Origin: Spirosoma endbachense
Lineage (GTDB): Bacteria > Bacteroidota > Bacteroidia > Cytophagales > Spirosomataceae
Direction of reading: 5' to 3'
Assembly: GCF_010233585.1 (NCBI RefSeq)
Contig: NZ_CP045997.1
Span: 7,433,270 to 7,497,269, forward strand
Length of the DNA: 64,000 nucleotides
The position numbers and the translations under genes are program-made. The notes under the pieces were generated by a model. The model saw only the letters and a program-made list of their open reading frames with translations. It searched no databases and was not told where the DNA came from. Shown in pieces: positions 9,267 to 19,380 of the stretch (position 1 is the stretch's first letter; each line of letters opens with the position of its first letter).

Positions 9267-9580
9267 ATCTATCCGTTCGTTTTTTAGTCCATGCTTCCTG
9301 AGTTTCATTACGCAGCTCACTAATCGAGCTCGTTTTGTTTAGGTATTATCACTTTCCCGACATTCATCCTAAGTACAGGAGAGTTCATCAAAGAATCAAC
9401 CATCAAGCAGAGGATCACTGTTTTATATACATTTACGGTAGGTTTAATCGGTTTGTAGTTGCTCACCAATACACATCATTTAACGACGACGAGCCTGGGG
9501 TTTGTGGTTGCCAGTCAAGCCATTAACCCGTATGTCGAACCCTTAGACTTTTGCCCCAAAACCGGTTACACGAATACAGT
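9267..9580 (+). other. gap without a convincing gene
   Basis: The 314 bases before the GH43-like gene hold only fragmentary frames. One plus-strand frame reads GIITFPTFILSTGEFIKEST and a hydrophobic piece TVLYTFTVGLIGL before a stop, which might be the remains of a membrane protein. No promoter motif stands out. Confidence 0.3.
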
Positions 9581-10594
9581 ATGAAACAATATCGATTTTT
9601 AGTGCCGATCGGCCTTGGCCTTCTTCTGATGTTGAGTAGCGGCTGGCTGCATCCAAATGTCGTTGATGGAAAAGAACCTCGCAAGATGATGTATGGCGAT
9701 CGCTCCCGACTGGGCCGACCGTATGCCAAAGATCCGCACGTGGTTAAATTCAAGGGCCGTTATCTGATGTATTTTTCCGTGCCGGCCTATACCGATTCGA
9801 GCGGGGTAAAACAGGGTTGGGGTATTGGTATTGCGGAAAGCCGGAATCTGATCGACTGGCAAAAAATTGCGGAAATTCCGCCCGTTGCCGACTATGAAAG
9901 AGCTGGCATCTGCGCGCCCGGTGCTTTGCTGAAAGATGGCAAAGTGCACCTGTTTTACCAGACGTATGGGGGAGGGCCTAAAGATGCCATCTGCCATGCG
10001 TGGTCGGTGGATGGCATCCACTTCCAGCGCAATGAAACAAACCCAATTTTTCACCCCACGGGTTCGTGGAACTGCGGTCGGGCCATCGATGCCGAAGTGT
10101 ATCGATTTAAAAACCAGTATTTTCTCTATTTTGCTACCCGTGATCCAGCCTATAAAACCCAGATTCTGGGCGTAGCCGCAACCCCGCTGACAACCTCCTT
10201 TAATCGGAACGAATGGAAACAACTCTCTACCGACGGCCCGATTCTAAAGCCGGAATTAGCCTGGGAAGGCGAGTGTATTGAAGGCGCTTCGGTGATCGAG
10301 CGCAAAGGAGAGCTAGTGATGTTTTACGCGGGTGCCTATAACAACTGGCCGCAGCAGATCGGCATCGCACACAGTAAAGATGGCGTGCACTGGGAGCGGA
10401 TGCAGACAGAACCTTTTCTGAAAAATGGTATGCCGGGTAGTTGGAATGCCAGTGAGTCGGGCCATCCGCACATTTTTGAAGACCGTAACCGACAAACCTA
10501 TTTATTTTATCAGGGCAATAATGATAAAGGCCACACCTGGCTATTATCCAACGAGAAACTGACGTGGCGGGGAACCCTACCGCTTCTACAGTAG
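9581..10594 (+). CDS. secreted GH43-like beta-propeller glycosidase
   Basis: The 337-residue product resembles five-bladed propeller glycosidases of the GH43/GH130 type, which cut or phosphorolyse arabinose-, xylose- or mannose-containing glycans. The expected acidic residues are present: Asp51 in AKDPHVVKFKGRY (base), Asp170 in GRAIDAEVYRF (modulator) and Glu234 in CIEGASV (acid). Repeats of the form YxLYFxxR and GIAxSxDGxHW mark the blades. The ATG at 9581 is chosen because it starts a clean signal peptide, MKQYRFLVPIGLGLLLMLSS; an in-frame ATG at 9551 only adds ten polar residues. No lipobox or T9SS domain is visible, so a periplasmic location is likely. The substrate is not known. It lies between the giant protein and a metallopeptidase, all on the plus strand. 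Confidence 0.75.
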   Translation: MKQYRFLVPIGLGLLLMLSSGWLHPNVVDGKEPRKMMYGDRSRLGRPYAKDPHVVKFKGRYLMYFSVPAYTDSSGVKQGWGIGIAESRNLIDWQKIAEIPPVADYERAGICAPGALLKDGKVHLFYQTYGGGPKDAICHAWSVDGIHFQRNETNPIFHPTGSWNCGRAIDAEVYRFKNQYFLYFATRDPAYKTQILGVAATPLTTSFNRNEWKQLSTDGPILKPELAWEGECIEGASVIERKGELVMFYAGAYNNWPQQIGIAHSKDGVHWERMQTEPFLKNGMPGSWNASESGHPHIFEDRNRQTYLFYQGNNDKGHTWLLSNEKLTWRGTLPLLQ

Positions 10595-10604
10595 AGTAAT
10601 GTGA

Positions 10605-10754
10605 ATGGTGGTTATAGATGTTGTTACGACAATCGGACCGGGTTTCGGTGCCTTTTGCGGGTCGGCCATTGCCATGAAAGAGATCGCAATGGTCTAGTTG
10701 CTAAGGGAACGTCAATGGCAGCCTGGGCTGGGCGATCCTCAATCAGTAAAGTAG
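10605..10754 (+). pseudogene. short membrane-protein remnant with in-frame stop
   Basis: From ATG 10605 the frame reads MVVIDVVTTIGPGFGAFCGS and AIAMKEIAMV, then TAG, and goes on in the same frame with LLRERQWQPGLGDPQSVK to TAG at 10752. The two halves look like one coding sequence split by a stop. RxWQPGxGDP also occurs in some membrane proteins, but I cannot name the family. Confidence 0.3.
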
Positions 10755-10798
10755 ACTTAGTCTAACCTGTAAAACTAACTTCATTTTTGTCAAAATTT

Positions 10799-13700
10799 AT
10801 GAATCGAATCGTTACCGGTATTCTCAGTTGGTCGCTCTTTTTTGTCTTTAGTAGCCAATTGCTGGCTCAACCGTCTCCAGGTTTACAACCACAATGCGGT
10901 ACGGAAGACCTCACTCCACAACAGATACGCGCACTGGTGCAACAGGGTAACCTGGCTCTGGAACGCAAACGAGCCTCGGGAGCGGCCTTCACCGCCATCA
11001 CTTATGTGCCTATTCGACCTCACATTCTTCGCCAAAGTGATGGGTCTGGTGGCTTTTCGCTGGCCAATTTAAATCAGGCAATGGCGATCACCAATAGTTA
11101 CTACCTCTCAAATGGCTATGGTATTCAATTCTACTTCGCCGGTACCACACCTGATTATATCGACAATGATGCGTTGTTCAGCAGCTTCCCTTATCCTGAA
11201 GGGCCAGTGGTAGACGGTCGGGATGCGACCAATGCAATGAACCAGTACTATGTAAACCGATTTACAAACTCAACTGTAGGGGGATTCGCTTATTATCCCG
11301 CAAATGCCAGCTACTCAACCCGTTCATTTATCATGACCGGAGTCGTTGGCCCAATAGAGGATGTGGGCAACCGGCTGATTCCGCATGAATTAGGCCATAA
11401 CTTTAACCTCTACCATACGTTTGGCAATAACAATGGTAATGCAACGACAACTGAGCTAGTTACGCGGGGGGCCGGGGCCAACTGCACGACCGATGGTGAT
11501 TTGATCTGTGATACTCCCGCCGATCCCTACAATATGGGAGGCGCTTACTTGACCAATACAACGTGTCCCCAATACGACCCAAACAGCACCGCCCGCGATG
11601 CCAATGGAGAACCCTACTCGCCCTCGATCACCAACATCATGTCCTATTACTATCCCTGTACGCATGACTTTACTCCCGGCCAGTATGATCGGATGCAGGC
11701 AGGCTTAGCCCTCCGCCAGACACATACCGCTTACTCGCTCGATGCCCCACCCACCGATGCCCCGGCGCCCAGTAACTTACGTGTCAGTCTGAATGGCTCT
11801 TTGGTGACCTTGACCTGGCAGGACAATGCGACGAATGAAATGGGCTATTTCATCGAACGCTCGACATCGCCCACTACGGGCTTTGTTCCCATTGGTGGTG
11901 TAGAGCCGAATGCTACCACCTTTACCGATAGTCGCGCAACTGCACCAAACCACTATTATTATCGGGTACGTCCTTCAAATACTACGACGGGAAGTCTTAG
12001 TTCACTAATTGATGTCACCCTGTCAGGGTTAACCACATCCATCACCGGAACTACTGCCATCTTAAACTGGCCTGCCGCCGGCACGGGTGCTACCTATGAA
12101 GTACAATGGCGGGCTGTAGATAGCCCGACCTGGAATACAATCCCCAATCTGACGGAAAACAGGGTGACTATTTACGGATTAGCCCCCAACACAACCTATG
12201 AGTGGCGGGTCAGAACGACGGGTAGTGATCACTATGAGGGGCCTATTAGTTTCACCATACCCTGTCAGGTACCCGCCTATCCGTATTCGTATCCGGCCCG
12301 TGCATCGGCCAATCTCAGTTGGAGCACGTCAGTTCCCGGCCAGACCTATAGTCTGCGCTGGCGTGCGGTAGGCGATCCAAACTGGACTGTCGTCCCTAAC
12401 CTGGGATCGACCACAGGATACTATTCGTTAACGGGCTTACAGCCTTCAACTGCCTACGAATGGCAGGTGCAGGGAGTCTGTTCGCCAACGGTGAGTTCCG
12501 ACTTTACGACACTCCAGACCTTTTCGACCTTATCCTGTCTGGTGCCTTCCTCCTTACAGGTATCCAATGTATTGTCTTCCTCAGCATACCTCTACTGGTC
12601 ACTCAACTATTACGAAACGGGTCGTACGACTGAACTTCGGTATCGCGCAGTGGGAGCTGCCGACTGGACGGTAGTCAGTAGCTTAACCGCGACGGCTTAT
12701 TCGGTGAGTGGGCTGACCAACAACACCCTATACGAATGGCAGGCGAGGAGCTTTTGTCCAGGCGGGCAACAGTCTGATTTTTCGGCATCCAGTTACTTTA
12801 CCACTGTATGTGCCATTCCTCAAGGTCTCAACAACACGACAACGGCTACGGCTACCCGCTTATCCTGGTACGTCAATGGGAGTGCCGAGCCAGGCAATAC
12901 CTACGAGCTTCAGTATCGATCCGTGGGTAGCGGGGTGTGGAGCACGATCAGTAATCTGGGTGTTACCAATTATAACTTAACAGGTCTTCCCACCAATGTG
13001 ACCTACGAGTGGCGGGTCCGCCAGGCGTGTTCAGCAAGTGCTCAGTCGGAGTACTCGGCAACGGCTATCTTCACCACCCGTTGTAATCCGGTCACGACGA
13101 ATAATGCCTATGTCTCCTATGTTACCTCGTCATCGGTCCAGTTCTTCTGGTATGTAGGCAATGAAGCGGGTACTACCTACGAAATCAGGTATCGTCCTCT
13201 GGGTTCTTCCAATTGGACAACCACCGTCAGCAACCTGACGGCTACCACGACAGACGGTAGTTTTAATGCCACCGGTTTACCCAACAATACAACCTTTGAG
13301 TGGCAAATCAGAACGACCTGTTCGCCTTCGGTCAGCTCGGAGTTCACTAGTGGGCCGAACTTTACGACCCAATGCCGAACGCCGGTAGGTCTCAGCCTTT
13401 ATTCCGCCACCATTTCAGGAGCATCCCTGAGCTGGAGCCCCATGGGTATTGGCGTTACCTATGATTTGCGGTACCGGCGGACAGGTACCACCGACTGGAC
13501 AGAGATGAACAATCTATCTGCGAACAATAGTGCACTCAGTGGCCTCTTAAGTGGTACTGGCTATGAATGGCAGGTGCGGACAAAATGTCCAGATGGGCCA
13601 TATTCGGACTACTCGGCGATCGCTAGTTTTGTAACGTATCCATGTGGTATTCCTAGTCCGGGTACGTACGATATAACCGAAAATTCAGCGACGCTGGGTT

Positions 13701-14143
13701 GGTATTTTTTTAATGGAGCCAGTGATACGCGCGCCGAAATCCGCTGGCGTGCCGTGGGAATTGCCGACTGGACGACAGTTAGTAGCCTTACCATTAGTGC
13801 CCATAATCTGAGTACCTACAGCTTAACGAATTTAGCTAGCTCAACACAATACGAATGGCAAGTGAGAGCACTTTGTTCGCCGACTGAAAGCTCCGCCTTT
13901 TCAAATTCAATAATCTTTCAGACGAAAGCGGCCTGTGAACAGATGTACACCGTTAAAAGTGGTTACTGGAACGATTCGAGCGTTTGGTCCTGTAGCCGTG
14001 TGCCAATTGCTACAGATAGCGTGCATCTGAAGCATGCGGTTATCATTCCTCAAAGCTATCTGGCCACGGCCCGCCGTATTGTTTACGATGTTTCGGTTCC
14101 TGTAACCTGGATGAGTGGGGCTCGTTTACTACTGAATCAGTAA
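10799..14143 (+). CDS. secreted zinc metallopeptidase (M43/metzincin-like) with eight FN3 domains
   Basis: The 1114-residue protein opens with a signal peptide (SSQLLAQ). The N-terminal third is a metzincin-type peptidase: HELGHNFNLYH gives zinc ligands His196, His200 and His206 with catalytic Glu197, and a Met-turn NIMSYYY follows near residue 285. This fits the pappalysin (M43) clan. From about residue 320 there are eight fibronectin type III domains; most begin with CxxP and end with a Cys, so disulfides are likely. A 70-residue C-terminal domain (MYTVKSGYWNDSSVWSCSRV...DSVHLKHAV) is shared with the paralogue at 21556-25473. The ATG at 10799 is preferred over an in-frame TTG at 10787. There is no classical T9SS domain, so the last domain may be the sorting or anchoring signal. 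Substrates are unknown. Confidence 0.8.
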   Translation: MNRIVTGILSWSLFFVFSSQLLAQPSPGLQPQCGTEDLTPQQIRALVQQGNLALERKRASGAAFTAITYVPIRPHILRQSDGSGGFSLANLNQAMAITNSYYLSNGYGIQFYFAGTTPDYIDNDALFSSFPYPEGPVVDGRDATNAMNQYYVNRFTNSTVGGFAYYPANASYSTRSFIMTGVVGPIEDVGNRLIPHELGHNFNLYHTFGNNNGNATTTELVTRGAGANCTTDGDLICDTPADPYNMGGAYLTNTTCPQYDPNSTARDANGEPYSPSITNIMSYYYPCTHDFTPGQYDRMQAGLALRQTHTAYSLDAPPTDAPAPSNLRVSLNGSLVTLTWQDNATNEMGYFIERSTSPTTGFVPIGGVEPNATTFTDSRATAPNHYYYRVRPSNTTTGSLSSLIDVTLSGLTTSITGTTAILNWPAAGTGATYEVQWRAVDSPTWNTIPNLTENRVTIYGLAPNTTYEWRVRTTGSDHYEGPISFTIPCQVPAYPYSYPARASANLSWSTSVPGQTYSLRWRAVGDPNWTVVPNLGSTTGYYSLTGLQPSTAYEWQVQGVCSPTVSSDFTTLQTFSTLSCLVPSSLQVSNVLSSSAYLYWSLNYYETGRTTELRYRAVGAADWTVVSSLTATAYSVSGLTNNTLYEWQARSFCPGGQQSDFSASSYFTTVCAIPQGLNNTTTATATRLSWYVNGSAEPGNTYELQYRSVGSGVWSTISNLGVTNYNLTGLPTNVTYEWRVRQACSASAQSEYSATAIFTTRCNPVTTNNAYVSYVTSSSVQFFWYVGNEAGTTYEIRYRPLGSSNWTTTVSNLTATTTDGSFNATGLPNNTTFEWQIRTTCSPSVSSEFTSGPNFTTQCRTPVGLSLYSATISGASLSWSPMGIGVTYDLRYRRTGTTDWTEMNNLSANNSALSGLLSGTGYEWQVRTKCPDGPYSDYSAIASFVTYPCGIPSPGTYDITENSATLGWYFFNGASDTRAEIRWRAVGIADWTTVSSLTISAHNLSTYSLTNLASSTQYEWQVRALCSPTESSAFSNSIIFQTKAACEQMYTVKSGYWNDSSVWSCSRVPIATDSVHLKHAVIIPQSYLATARRIVYDVSVPVTWMSGARLLLNQ

Positions 14144-14253
14144 GGTTTGGAGCCAGGAAAGTCATTGATCGTAAGAAGACTTAAGGGTAGGCCACCAGCT
14201 AATTCGGTTCGAATGCTTAACGTGGCTGATAGTTGAGGTCTGCAGCTAACCGG

Positions 14254-17070
14254 CTAGACAGGCAAATACACGATGAATGTTGCTCCCTGGCCAGGTTGAC
14301 TACTGGCTGTGATGGCTCCGCCATGATTCGTAACCACCTTCTCACAGATGGCCAGGCCGATACCTGAACCGGCAAACTGACTCTTTCCATGTAGGCGTTG
14401 AAAGACCTGAAAGATGCGGTCCAGATACTTCTCATCAAAGCCTACACCGTTGTCGATCACCTCAATGCGGTGATAAGCAATTGACTTTCGAGCCGGTTTA
14501 ATACCAATTGGCAGATGGTCAGCCGCCAGCCAGCCCGCCTTTACCTGAATCCTGGGGGTGACTTCCGGTTGACGAAATTTCAGCGCGTTAGCCAGCAGGT
14601 TCTGGAAGAGCTGCTCCAACTGGGAACGGTCACCGTCAATGGTTGGTAAGGGGCTGACCTCCACCTGAGCCCCGGTTTCTTCAATCACCAGGTCCAAATC
14701 CGTCAATACGGTCTGCACAATGGACGCTAATGACACCGGGCCCCTACTATCACGCTGAGTCGAAATGCGCGAGTAGGCCAGTAAATCTTTAATCAAGCCT
14801 GACATTCGAGAGGCCGCTGCCTGCATCCGTTCCAGATACGTCACGCCCTCGCCGAGTTGGTCGCTGTATTGCTGGGTTAGCAGATCACCAAAGGACTGCA
14901 CTTTGCGAAGCGGCTCCTGCAGGTCATGGCTGGCCACGTAGGCAAATTGCTGGAGGTTGTCGTTGGAGCGGTTCAGCAGGAAGTTGGCTTCTTCCAGTTC
15001 CTCATTGATGGCCGCATACTCTTCGTTACTGCCAGCCAGTTCTTCATTGGTAGCCGCCAATTCTTCATTGGCTGCGGCTAGTTCCTCGGTGCGTTGCTGG
15101 ACCTGCTCTTCGATTTTTCGTCGCTGGGTTACCTGATGGGTGTTTTCCAATACCCAAACGGCCACTTTCTGTACCCGGCCTGCCGTATCTTTTATCGGCA
15201 TATAGACAAACGTGACATAGATCAACTCTTCCTGGCCATGCCGAATCAACCTCATTTCTACCTCGTTGATTGAAAACGTTTCTCCTTCCTGGGCCACCCT
15301 GCTTAAGGCGTCTGCATAGTAAGGCGCTACTTCCGCAAAGGGCACCCAGTAATGCTGCCCTATCAATTGCTCATACGTTTTGCCGGCTACTTCTATGAAC
15401 GCATCATTAACTGTTTCGATCACCAAATCGGCCGCATTCAGGATACTAATACCAATAGGGGCTGATAGCACCAGATCCCGCAAGAGTTGTTGACTCGCTT
15501 CAATTTCTTTTCGGCTTCTGACCTGCTGAGTCACATCGGTGGCCAACACCAGGATACCTTCTACCTCACTCTGAGTTCCCTTTCGAGGCTGGTAGGCTAG
15601 ATCTACATAGATGGTGGCCAGCCGGCCATCCCGAAGGATATTCACCGCTACCTCAAGGGCAATATACGGCGTTCCCGTTGCAATGACCTCTTTCAGTATA
15701 CCATCGAAGCCCTGGCCTTTGATTTCGGGCAATGCTTCCAGTAATGGTTTGCCCACAAGGTCTTGGTTCGGACGAGCCACCAACTCCCCGTAAAACGTAT
15801 TGGCCCACTGAAAAACCAGTTCGTCATCAGCGCTGAGGGTGGCTAAGCCCACCGGTGACTGCTCGAATAAAGTTAGCAGCTGACGCAGGCTTTCTTCTTT
15901 TTGTTGCAGCGCCTGCACCTGCTCAGTTACGTCACTGGCAGTACCCAACCATTCCAGAATCTGGCCCTGCTCATCCAGAATGGGTACGGCCCGCGAGAAA
16001 GTCCAGCCAATCTGACCATCGGCCTGAATCACCCGATGCTCCAGCTCGTACACCCGCTTGCCCGCAATGGCCGCTTCGATGGCGCTTTCTACCTGTGCCT
16101 GATCTGTTGCCGGGATATATTTCAGCAGCCAGTCGCGGTTGGGCTGTTGGGTATCGGTCAAAAACGTTTTGCCTACCAATTGATTCATTTGCCGCCAGTC
16201 GGCGCTCATGGTATAGACCACGTCTGAACTCGCCATCACGAACGAACGGAAACGTTCTTCACTGACCTTTAAAGCGGCTTCGGCCCGCTTCCGATCGGTA
16301 ATGTCCCGGGTCGTGCCGGCGATGGCCTCGACTTCCCCTTTCTCATTAACTATAGGGGCAAATACGTAGTCGTAAATGCGTCTGCCCAACGTGGCGTGAG
16401 GGAAGGCTACCTCACCCCGGATTGGTTGTTTCGTGGCTACTACCTGGTCGATTTCCCGTTCGTGCATCTGAGCATGCCAGGGTTCATAGCCGTTTTCCAG
16501 TAGCCCTTTGCCAATGGCTTTTTCCCAGGTACTGCCCCACATCGCTAATAATGCCTGATTAGCATAAGTGAACCGATAGCTCAGATCAAAAGCATAGACC
16601 AGGTCGGGTGTGCTGGCCGTAATGGCTTCGTAGATTCGCTGCTGGCGGTGGGCTGGTATCGGCTGGGGCTGAGTAACCTCCTGAGCGATGCCGGCGAATC
16701 GGGACAACTTACCGGCCTCGCTAAAATAGGCGCGTCCCTGAAAGCGTACCCAGCGCAGTTGGCCATCATCGGCTCCCAGGGTGCGGAAAGTCTGATCATA
16801 GAATCCATCTGACTCAGGGTTCATCGCCCAGTTTATAGCCTTATTAACTTGGTCAATATCCTCGGGATGGATATGCTGAACGGCCTGTTGATAGGCCACT
16901 ATATGGTCTTTGGCCAGACCGAACAGCTCGCGGCAGCGGTCATCCCATTGGACGTGGTTGGTTTGGGGGTCCATTTCCCAAGCCCCTAGCCCGGCCGCTT
17001 GTAGGGCGAAATGTACATCCAGACGCTCACCAAGCGTCTTCTTGTCAAAAGGCTTATCGGAGCCAGTCAT
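14254..17070 (-). CDS. cytoplasmic multi-PAS sensor histidine kinase
   Basis: The 938-residue protein has no signal peptide or membrane helix. It has five PAS/PAC units between residues about 15 and 680 (for example RIYEAITASTPDLVYAFD and GTTRDITDRKRAE), then a Glu/Asn-rich coiled coil built on ANEELAATNEELAG. The HisKA domain has ASHDLQEPLRKV with the phosphorylated His near residue 714. The HATPase domain shows the N box (LLANALKFRQ), G1 (DNGVGF) and G2 (GSGIGLAICEKV). Start: ATG at 17070; a TTG at 17121 would add 17 residues. It has no receiver domain and no regulator gene beside it, so its partner lies elsewhere. PAS domains suggest sensing of a small molecule, redox state or light. It runs convergent with the metallopeptidase gene, with 110 bases between. 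Confidence 0.93.
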   Translation of the reverse strand: MTGSDKPFDKKTLGERLDVHFALQAAGLGAWEMDPQTNHVQWDDRCRELFGLAKDHIVAYQQAVQHIHPEDIDQVNKAINWAMNPESDGFYDQTFRTLGADDGQLRWVRFQGRAYFSEAGKLSRFAGIAQEVTQPQPIPAHRQQRIYEAITASTPDLVYAFDLSYRFTYANQALLAMWGSTWEKAIGKGLLENGYEPWHAQMHEREIDQVVATKQPIRGEVAFPHATLGRRIYDYVFAPIVNEKGEVEAIAGTTRDITDRKRAEAALKVSEERFRSFVMASSDVVYTMSADWRQMNQLVGKTFLTDTQQPNRDWLLKYIPATDQAQVESAIEAAIAGKRVYELEHRVIQADGQIGWTFSRAVPILDEQGQILEWLGTASDVTEQVQALQQKEESLRQLLTLFEQSPVGLATLSADDELVFQWANTFYGELVARPNQDLVGKPLLEALPEIKGQGFDGILKEVIATGTPYIALEVAVNILRDGRLATIYVDLAYQPRKGTQSEVEGILVLATDVTQQVRSRKEIEASQQLLRDLVLSAPIGISILNAADLVIETVNDAFIEVAGKTYEQLIGQHYWVPFAEVAPYYADALSRVAQEGETFSINEVEMRLIRHGQEELIYVTFVYMPIKDTAGRVQKVAVWVLENTHQVTQRRKIEEQVQQRTEELAAANEELAATNEELAGSNEEYAAINEELEEANFLLNRSNDNLQQFAYVASHDLQEPLRKVQSFGDLLTQQYSDQLGEGVTYLERMQAAASRMSGLIKDLLAYSRISTQRDSRGPVSLASIVQTVLTDLDLVIEETGAQVEVSPLPTIDGDRSQLEQLFQNLLANALKFRQPEVTPRIQVKAGWLAADHLPIGIKPARKSIAYHRIEVIDNGVGFDEKYLDRIFQVFQRLHGKSQFAGSGIGLAICEKVVTNHGGAITASSQPGQGATFIVYLPV

Positions 17071-17373
17071 TGCTTGCAAGTAAATAGATCGATAAGGAGC
17101 GTACGCAGGGGCAACATACAAAAAAGACTAACTAAGTAGGAGAAATGTTCTTCTCAAGTAGCTATTTCTACCCGCTGCCACTTAATTAACCGTATGACCT
17201 GATTAGCCTGGAACTCACCATCCATTGGCGTCCGAAACCCGTTCCGGTTTAGCTCATCGGCGATCTGGGTATAGTTCTTTCATACAAAATCCATCACCGA
17301 CGTTATATCTGATCACTTCAGCGCTTCTTAACTGAACGGTTGCGTATTCAACAGAATTTAATCCCTAACGACT

Positions 17374-18054
17374 ATGAAAATTTGGACTTGCATCGGCTTT
17401 TGCGGACTCTTTCTTCTTGGAAGCCTTACCTTGACCTTTGGACAAAGTAGATTCGCTGTGGCCGTCAACCTGGCACCCATTTATGCCCATACGGATTATA
17501 AGTTAGACCTGCCTTTTCCTGACCTGAACACTCAATTACCAACAACAGTCGTTACCTCAGCTTCGCATGCACTCAATTATATGCTTGGCCTGTCTGCCCG
17601 TTATAGCTTCTCCCCAAAATGGTCGGCTTCGACAGGCATTTGGGCCACTCATGGCTTAGATGGCACCTCTCATATCGATATAAACGGCATTTCCACTCAA
17701 CTCCCCTATCGCTATAGTCATCCCTTTACCAATGCTTATAAGGTGCCTTTATTGGTGAATTATCAATCATCCACCAAACGGCTTTCTCCCTATTTTTCGC
17801 TGGGTGCTTCCCTGGACTTCAGAAGTATTAGTTATGTTGATTTGGATGGCACCGGCGAGGAAGTGCCAGTCAAGTTTGGCAAAGCTTTAGCCATCACTCC
17901 GCTGATTGGAATCGGAGCCATCTACCAGCTGAACAATCACCTGCTGCTTATTGCTCAACCGACGATGCAGTATAATCTCCAAGATCATTCTGGATATTCA
18001 TACTATCATTCCTATCAAATAGGCTTACAAATGCAGTTAATGCATCTGTTTTAA
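17374..18054 (+). CDS. outer-membrane beta-barrel protein (PorT-like)
   Basis: A signal peptide (GSLTLTFGQ) is followed by about 200 residues of alternating hydrophobic and aromatic strands, such as LNYMLGLSARYSFSPKWSAS and LLIAQPTMQYNL, ending QIGLQMQLMHLF. The terminal Phe and the strand pattern fit a small eight-strand barrel of the PorT/OmpW-like group common in Bacteroidota. The function is unknown. It is transcribed away from the histidine kinase gene. The 250 bases between (17122-17373) hold both promoters, but I saw no clear TAnnTTTG element. Confidence 0.7.
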   Translation: MKIWTCIGFCGLFLLGSLTLTFGQSRFAVAVNLAPIYAHTDYKLDLPFPDLNTQLPTTVVTSASHALNYMLGLSARYSFSPKWSASTGIWATHGLDGTSHIDINGISTQLPYRYSHPFTNAYKVPLLVNYQSSTKRLSPYFSLGASLDFRSISYVDLDGTGEEVPVKFGKALAITPLIGIGAIYQLNNHLLLIAQPTMQYNLQDHSGYSYYHSYQIGLQMQLMHLF

Positions 18055-18082
18055 GGGATTAAGGCAATTCATGACTAAACTA

Positions 18083-18670
18083 CTATTGTCTAACCAGTTC
18101 GATCCGTTCAATCCCTCTGTTCAAGCCCCGCCAGATCATGGTTGGTTGCCCAACTGTAGTTTCTAACGAGAAATTGTCTCCAATTAAACCGACATGCTGC
18201 AAAAATGCTTCCTCCGGCTCGGTCAGGTGTGATCCGTCTGGAAAGTGATACTCAAATAAGAAAAATGTCTGAGGTCCTTTTTTCGAGACGATCCATTCTG
18301 CATTGGCTAACATATCAAAGGAAACCGGATAGGTTTTACTGCCATAGGTAATCGTCCCATCATATTCGCCACGACGGGTATCAACTGGCGAACTACGAGG
18401 AATTTTTGCCGGTATAATCGTCAGAGTAGCCAGGTTTTGAAATGTACTATCCTTGGTTAGCTTAATTTCGCGTTGGCCATACTCATTTTTGTACTTAACC
18501 TGGACTTGGCGGAGTGACTATCGACCCACAATTTGAGGAGCTAAATCGTTCATCAATTGACGGCTAGCCTGATCATAATCCAGTTTAGGAGGTGCTGCCT
18601 CCTCACTAGATGAACATTGCCAGCTGAGCAAACTAAGCAGCATGCAAACGAGTAAATAGGTAGCTTTCAT
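18083..18670 (-). pseudogene. lipoprotein gene with in-frame amber stop
   Basis: From ATG 18670-18668 the frame reads MKATYLLVCMLLSLLSWQCS, a lipoprotein signal with lipobox LSWQC, then runs to TAG at 18520-18518 (codon 51, after QIVGR). The same frame continues without another stop for 145 codons to 18083, including DTRRGEYDGTITYGSKTYPV and FFLFEYHFPDGSHL. A single C-to-T change from CAG would explain the stop. The intact product would be a 195-residue envelope lipoprotein of unknown function. It lies next to another lipoprotein gene in the same direction, 43 bases downstream of it. An ATG at 18313 could restart the C-terminal 76 residues but would lack the signal. Confidence 0.75.
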
Positions 18671-18713
18671 AAGGAGTATGTGGTTTACTAATTCGACTGC
18701 TATCAGGAAAGTC

Positions 18714-19358
18714 CTACAAAGAAGACTCCATCAGCATTGTTGTAGGATTGGCATATTGCAAAAGACCTTTCCATTTGCCGGTCAATGGGTAGCGTTGGCC
18801 CGTCGTTCTATTTTCCAGAACGGCCTGGAACGAACATTCCAGGTGATAAGCATCGATTTGGCGGCTGATGTCAACGTTGGACTTGGGGGGAATCCGGATC
18901 GTTACTAGTTCCTTTTGCTCAAATCCATAAGGCTTTTGCTGCTGGGTAACGCTAAGAGGATACGTTTCGACAGAAAAATCGAATGACCCATTGCCATACC
19001 AGTGTTGTGGCACCCTGAGTTCGAATCGGCTTAGTTCTGTTTCCTTTGGCAGAAAGTTAGTCTGATCGATGACGAACTGAGATGTTTTAACTAATTCACT
19101 AAAGCCATCTTCGACTTGCTGGGTAGATAGGGTACTGCCTGGATTCTGCACACGCAGGCCCTTTAGGTGGAGCGTTGTCGTATCAACGCCATCTCCTATA
19201 TTGAAGAAATAGCGAACGTCCTTGAGTTCATACTGAGCTGGGATAGCTACGGGAGGATCAACAGATCCAGGTTTGGAACAAGCGCTTAGAAGAGCGGCTA
19301 TCGTTATGCTTAGTGTTAGGATACGGAAAGAAATTTTTCTGGCTAGTTGAGTGGTCAT
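18714..19358 (-). CDS. hypothetical lipoprotein, 214 aa
   Basis: The product has a signal with lipobox LLSACSK near residue 27, so it should be lipid-anchored. The rest is beta-rich: QYELKDVRYFFNIGDGVDTT, FELRVPQHWYGNGSF and a closing block YPLTGKWKGLLQYANPTTM. I do not recognise the family. The ATG at 19358 is chosen; a TTG at 19367 lies three codons earlier. The broken lipoprotein gene follows 43 bases downstream, so the two may have formed an operon. An imperfect 11-bp inverted repeat lies 22-52 bases before the start. Confidence 0.65.
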   Translation of the reverse strand: MTTQLARKISFRILTLSITIAALLSACSKPGSVDPPVAIPAQYELKDVRYFFNIGDGVDTTTLHLKGLRVQNPGSTLSTQQVEDGFSELVKTSQFVIDQTNFLPKETELSRFELRVPQHWYGNGSFDFSVETYPLSVTQQQKPYGFEQKELVTIRIPPKSNVDISRQIDAYHLECSFQAVLENRTTGQRYPLTGKWKGLLQYANPTTMLMESSL

Positions 19359-19380
19359 ATCTATCAATTGAGTTTAATGA

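Noticed and set aside
9335..9526. 63-codon plus-strand frame before the GH43-like gene
   Set aside because: Composition is unlike a folded protein and a second frame in the same stretch looks equally good; more likely decayed sequence.
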